The notes below the pieces were generated by a model. It did not search any database and was not told the DNA's origin. It worked only from the letters and a program-made list of their open reading frames with translations. Shown piece by piece: positions 51,556 through 53,504 of a stretch of DNA of 53,504 bases (the stretch's first letter is position 1; each line of letters opens with the position of its first letter). The DNA comes from Flavobacteriaceae bacterium (GTDB lineage: Bacteria; Bacteroidota; Bacteroidia; Flavobacteriales; Flavobacteriaceae): positions 1 to 53,504 of the forward strand of contig JALSLI010000091.1 of the NCBI GenBank assembly GCA_026988395.1, in the 5' to 3' direction. The position numbers were made by a program, and so were the translations under genes.

Positions 51556-53373
51556 ATGAAAAGATTATTTTCTATAACAACAATATTATTTCTTCTTTCG
51601 TTTGTTGTTTTCGCCCAAAACAATACCGAACAATTAGATTCAATCGTTATTTCGGGAAATAGAATTGATTTGCCTTTTTCAAAAAATTCACGTACAATTT
51701 CAATAATTACAAAAGTTGATATCAAAAATTCGCCTGCAACAACTTTAAACGAGTTATTACAAGAAATTACCGGAATTGACATTAGACAACGAGGCGTTAA
51801 CGGAACACAAGCAGACCTTTATATAAGAGGCGGAAATTTTGAACAAACGCTCCTTTTAATTGACGGTATAAAAGTAGAAGATCCTCAAACCGGACATCAC
51901 ACCTTAAACACCACAATTCCATTAGAAAGCATCGAACGAATTGAAATTATCAAAGGTCCGGCATCCAGAATTTACGGTCAAAATGCATTCACGGGAGCTA
52001 TCAATATCATCACCAAAAAAAGCAGTAAAAATCAAATAAAAATCCGCAGTGAATATGGTTCGTTTAATCACCTTAACGGAAGTATTTTCGCAAGTAGAAT
52101 ATTTAAAAAATCCAATCATATCTTTCAATACAACCAAAACAAAGCAGATGGTTATCGTGAGAATACCGATTTTAAAAATAATTCTTATTTCTTAAAAAGC
52201 TCTTTTAAAACAAAAATCCCTTTTTCCGTTTTAGCAACTTTTACCGAAAGAAAGTTTGGTGCAAATAACTTTTACACCAATAACCCTAATTTTAATGAAT
52301 ATGAAGAAACACAAACAAGCTTAGTTGCTGTTTCGACAAAAACAAAAAAAGAAAATTGGTCTATTAAATCCAATTTATTTTGGAAAAGAAATCAAGATAT
52401 GTTTCTATTAAAAAGAGAAAATCCTGATTTTTCAAGGAATTTTAATATCTCTAATAAAATTGGAGGAGCAATAAATACCGCATATTTTTCCAAATACGGA
52501 ATTACAGGTATAGGAGTTGAAATTGCCAAAACAACATTATCAAGTAACAATTTAGGAAACCAAAATCGCAATAGTATCCAAACTTTTTTAGAACATCGCT
52601 TTCAGTTTGCAAATGAAAAACTAGACATCACACCCGGAATTTCATATACCTATTTTTCTGATTTCGGCAACTCATTCTTTCCGGGAATTGATCTAGGTTA
52701 TCAAATAAATTCTACTTTTAAATACTATTGGAATTTTGGCAAATCCTACCGAGTTCCTTCTTATACAGAGCTATATATTAATATCCCTAATTTCTTACAA
52801 GGCAACCCTAACTTAAAACCGGAAGAGGCATTTGCACAAGAAATGGGAATAAAATACCGTAAAAATAATTTTCAAATAGATTTTGCTGTATTTAATCGTG
52901 TTTCTAAAAATTTAATCGATTATGTTAAAGAGACAAATACCAGTTCGTTTTATATTGCCAAAAATTTAAGACAAATCACTACAAACGGACTGGAAATAAA
53001 TGTTAATTACTGTTTTAAATGCAATGAGTTTCCACAAAAATTTAGTTTTGGCTATACCTTTCTACAAGACGATTATAAAGACATTAATGTATTTCAATCC
53101 AGATATTTAATAGACACTTCTATCAAGCATCATTTTACAGCAAATTGGCAATCTCAATTTTTTAAATACATATCGCAAACCATCAGTTATAAATATATTG
53201 AAAGACCTTTTAACAATTACCAACTATTAGATGCTAAAATAACTGCTAATTATAAAAATATTGGAATTTATGGTGTTTTCAATAATTTATTAAATACAAA
53301 ATATTATGAAAAGATAAATATACCAATGCCCGAAAGAAATTGGCTTATTGGTATTAATTATATTTTTAAGTAA
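51556..53373 (+). CDS. BtuB-like TonB-dependent receptor
   Basis: A 605-residue outer-membrane receptor with a signal peptide (FSITTILFLLSFVVFAQ), a TonB-box-like stretch (LDSIVISGNRI), a plug domain at about residues 40-145 (LNELLQEITGIDIRQRG, DLYIRGGNFEQTLLLIDGI, RIEIIKGPASRIYGQNAFTG) and a barrel ending in a C-terminal Phe-Lys. The plug resembles that of BtuB (vitamin B12) receptors, but no cobalamin riboswitch precedes it and no transport genes adjoin, so the ligand is open. The barrel keeps the YRVPSYTELY and NPNLKPEEA motifs. It is isolated, between the coiled-coil gene and an OmpA-type gene. Confidence 0.88.
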   Translation: MKRLFSITTILFLLSFVVFAQNNTEQLDSIVISGNRIDLPFSKNSRTISIITKVDIKNSPATTLNELLQEITGIDIRQRGVNGTQADLYIRGGNFEQTLLLIDGIKVEDPQTGHHTLNTTIPLESIERIEIIKGPASRIYGQNAFTGAINIITKKSSKNQIKIRSEYGSFNHLNGSIFASRIFKKSNHIFQYNQNKADGYRENTDFKNNSYFLKSSFKTKIPFSVLATFTERKFGANNFYTNNPNFNEYEETQTSLVAVSTKTKKENWSIKSNLFWKRNQDMFLLKRENPDFSRNFNISNKIGGAINTAYFSKYGITGIGVEIAKTTLSSNNLGNQNRNSIQTFLEHRFQFANEKLDITPGISYTYFSDFGNSFFPGIDLGYQINSTFKYYWNFGKSYRVPSYTELYINIPNFLQGNPNLKPEEAFAQEMGIKYRKNNFQIDFAVFNRVSKNLIDYVKETNTSSFYIAKNLRQITTNGLEINVNYCFKCNEFPQKFSFGYTFLQDDYKDINVFQSRYLIDTSIKHHFTANWQSQFFKYISQTISYKYIERPFNNYQLLDAKITANYKNIGIYGVFNNLLNTKYYEKINIPMPERNWLIGINYIFK

Positions 53374-53378
53374 CATAA

Positions 53379-53404
53379 AAAATCCCGCCAAACAGCGGGA
53401 TTTT
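53379..53404. terminator. Terminator between the receptor and the OmpA-type gene
   Basis: A 10-base-pair perfect stem (AAAATCCCGC and complement) with a CAAACA loop and A/T tails, shared by two converging genes. Confidence 0.85.
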
Positions 53405-53421
53405 CATAGTATAAAATTAAA

Positions 53422-53504
53422 TTAATAATTTGAAATATCAAATTGTGTTCTACGGTTTACTTGGTGTTCGGTTTCCGAACATTTAACACCGTCTGAACAA
53501 CGGT
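53422..53504 (-). CDS. C-terminal end of an OmpA-family protein
   Basis: The last 26 residues of a minus-strand frame running off the right edge: RCSDGVKCSETEHQVNRRTQ followed by FDISNY. This matches the end of OmpA-type peptidoglycan-binding domains of Bacteroidota (CxxGxxC then ExEHQxNRRTxF), in which the Asn-Arg-Arg part belongs to the OmpA core. The TAA is at 53422-53424. The full protein, probably an outer-membrane lipoprotein or porin-type OmpA, lies outside the window. Confidence 0.75.
   Translation of the reverse strand, partial: RCSDGVKCSETEHQVNRRTQFDISNY

Overview
The window looks like chromosomal DNA of a low-GC marine or freshwater member of the Flavobacteriaceae (Bacteroidota). 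Supporting signs are a GLPGLI-family protein next to a carboxypeptidase-regulatory-like outer-membrane barrel, a type IX secretion (T9SS) C-terminal sorting domain on a multicopper oxidase, a BT_3928-type DoxX protein, several TAnnTTTG -7 boxes of the Bacteroidota sigma factor, few Shine-Dalgarno sequences, and a partial OmpA-type C-terminus at the right edge. No rRNA, tRNA, CRISPR array or transposase was seen.

Layout. 1-3.7 kb: the tail of an unidentified gene, then a TonB-receptor-like barrel and its GLPGLI partner. 3.8-8.6 kb: a small glycan cluster with two GT4 glycosyltransferases, an HprK-like P-loop protein, UDP-GlcNAc 2-epimerase and a small acidic protein. 8.7-9.8 kb: a two-gene module, a TIR-like protein with a C-terminal membrane helix and a PIN-domain nuclease, behind the best promoter in the window. 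9.9-14.1 kb: pdxH, a LOG-family hydrolase, a doubled DUF1599 protein, a DoxX/thioredoxin-like/DUF6624 fusion and the fluoride channel crcB. 14.2-42.2 kb: a 28 kb metal-resistance island, almost all on the minus strand. 42.4-45.1 kb: a LytS/LytTR-type two-component pair. 45.2-53.5 kb: housekeeping genes (sirtuin, DUF6702, M1 peptidase, Lrp regulator with a Cys/Met PLP enzyme, a coiled-coil membrane protein, a BtuB-like receptor, and an OmpA C-terminus).

The metal island has two blocks. The left block reads His-rich small protein > CzcA fused to its own TolC-like outer-membrane factor > CzcB > T9SS-sorted multicopper oxidase; the DFG...D...E motif of its RND pump suggests Zn/Co/Cd export. The right block is a run of about 16 genes: HYC_CC_PP-type protein > CusA > CusC > HMA-AraC regulator > Met-rich lipoprotein > 36-residue membrane peptide > PII-like protein > NDH-2 > multicopper oxidase fused to a CopB-like barrel > CDF transporter > TMEM175 > Cu P-type ATPase > DUF3347 lipoprotein > haem-binding protein > PepSY protein > CusB with metal-binding and DUF3347 domains. 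Together these would sense copper, pump it out of the cytoplasm (CopA), carry it across the periplasm and outer membrane (CusABC), oxidise it (two multicopper oxidases), buffer it (Met-rich and DUF3347 proteins) and adjust redox flow (NDH-2, PepSY, haem protein). A thioredoxin-type arsenate reductase lies between the two blocks, next to a duplicated leader and a long palindrome.

The most promising leads are the TIR/PIN pair, the HMA-AraC one-component copper sensor, the twin DUF3347 domains (one free, one tethered to CusB), and the PII-like protein and NDH-2 embedded in a copper operon. All functions are read from motifs and neighbours only; no searches were run.
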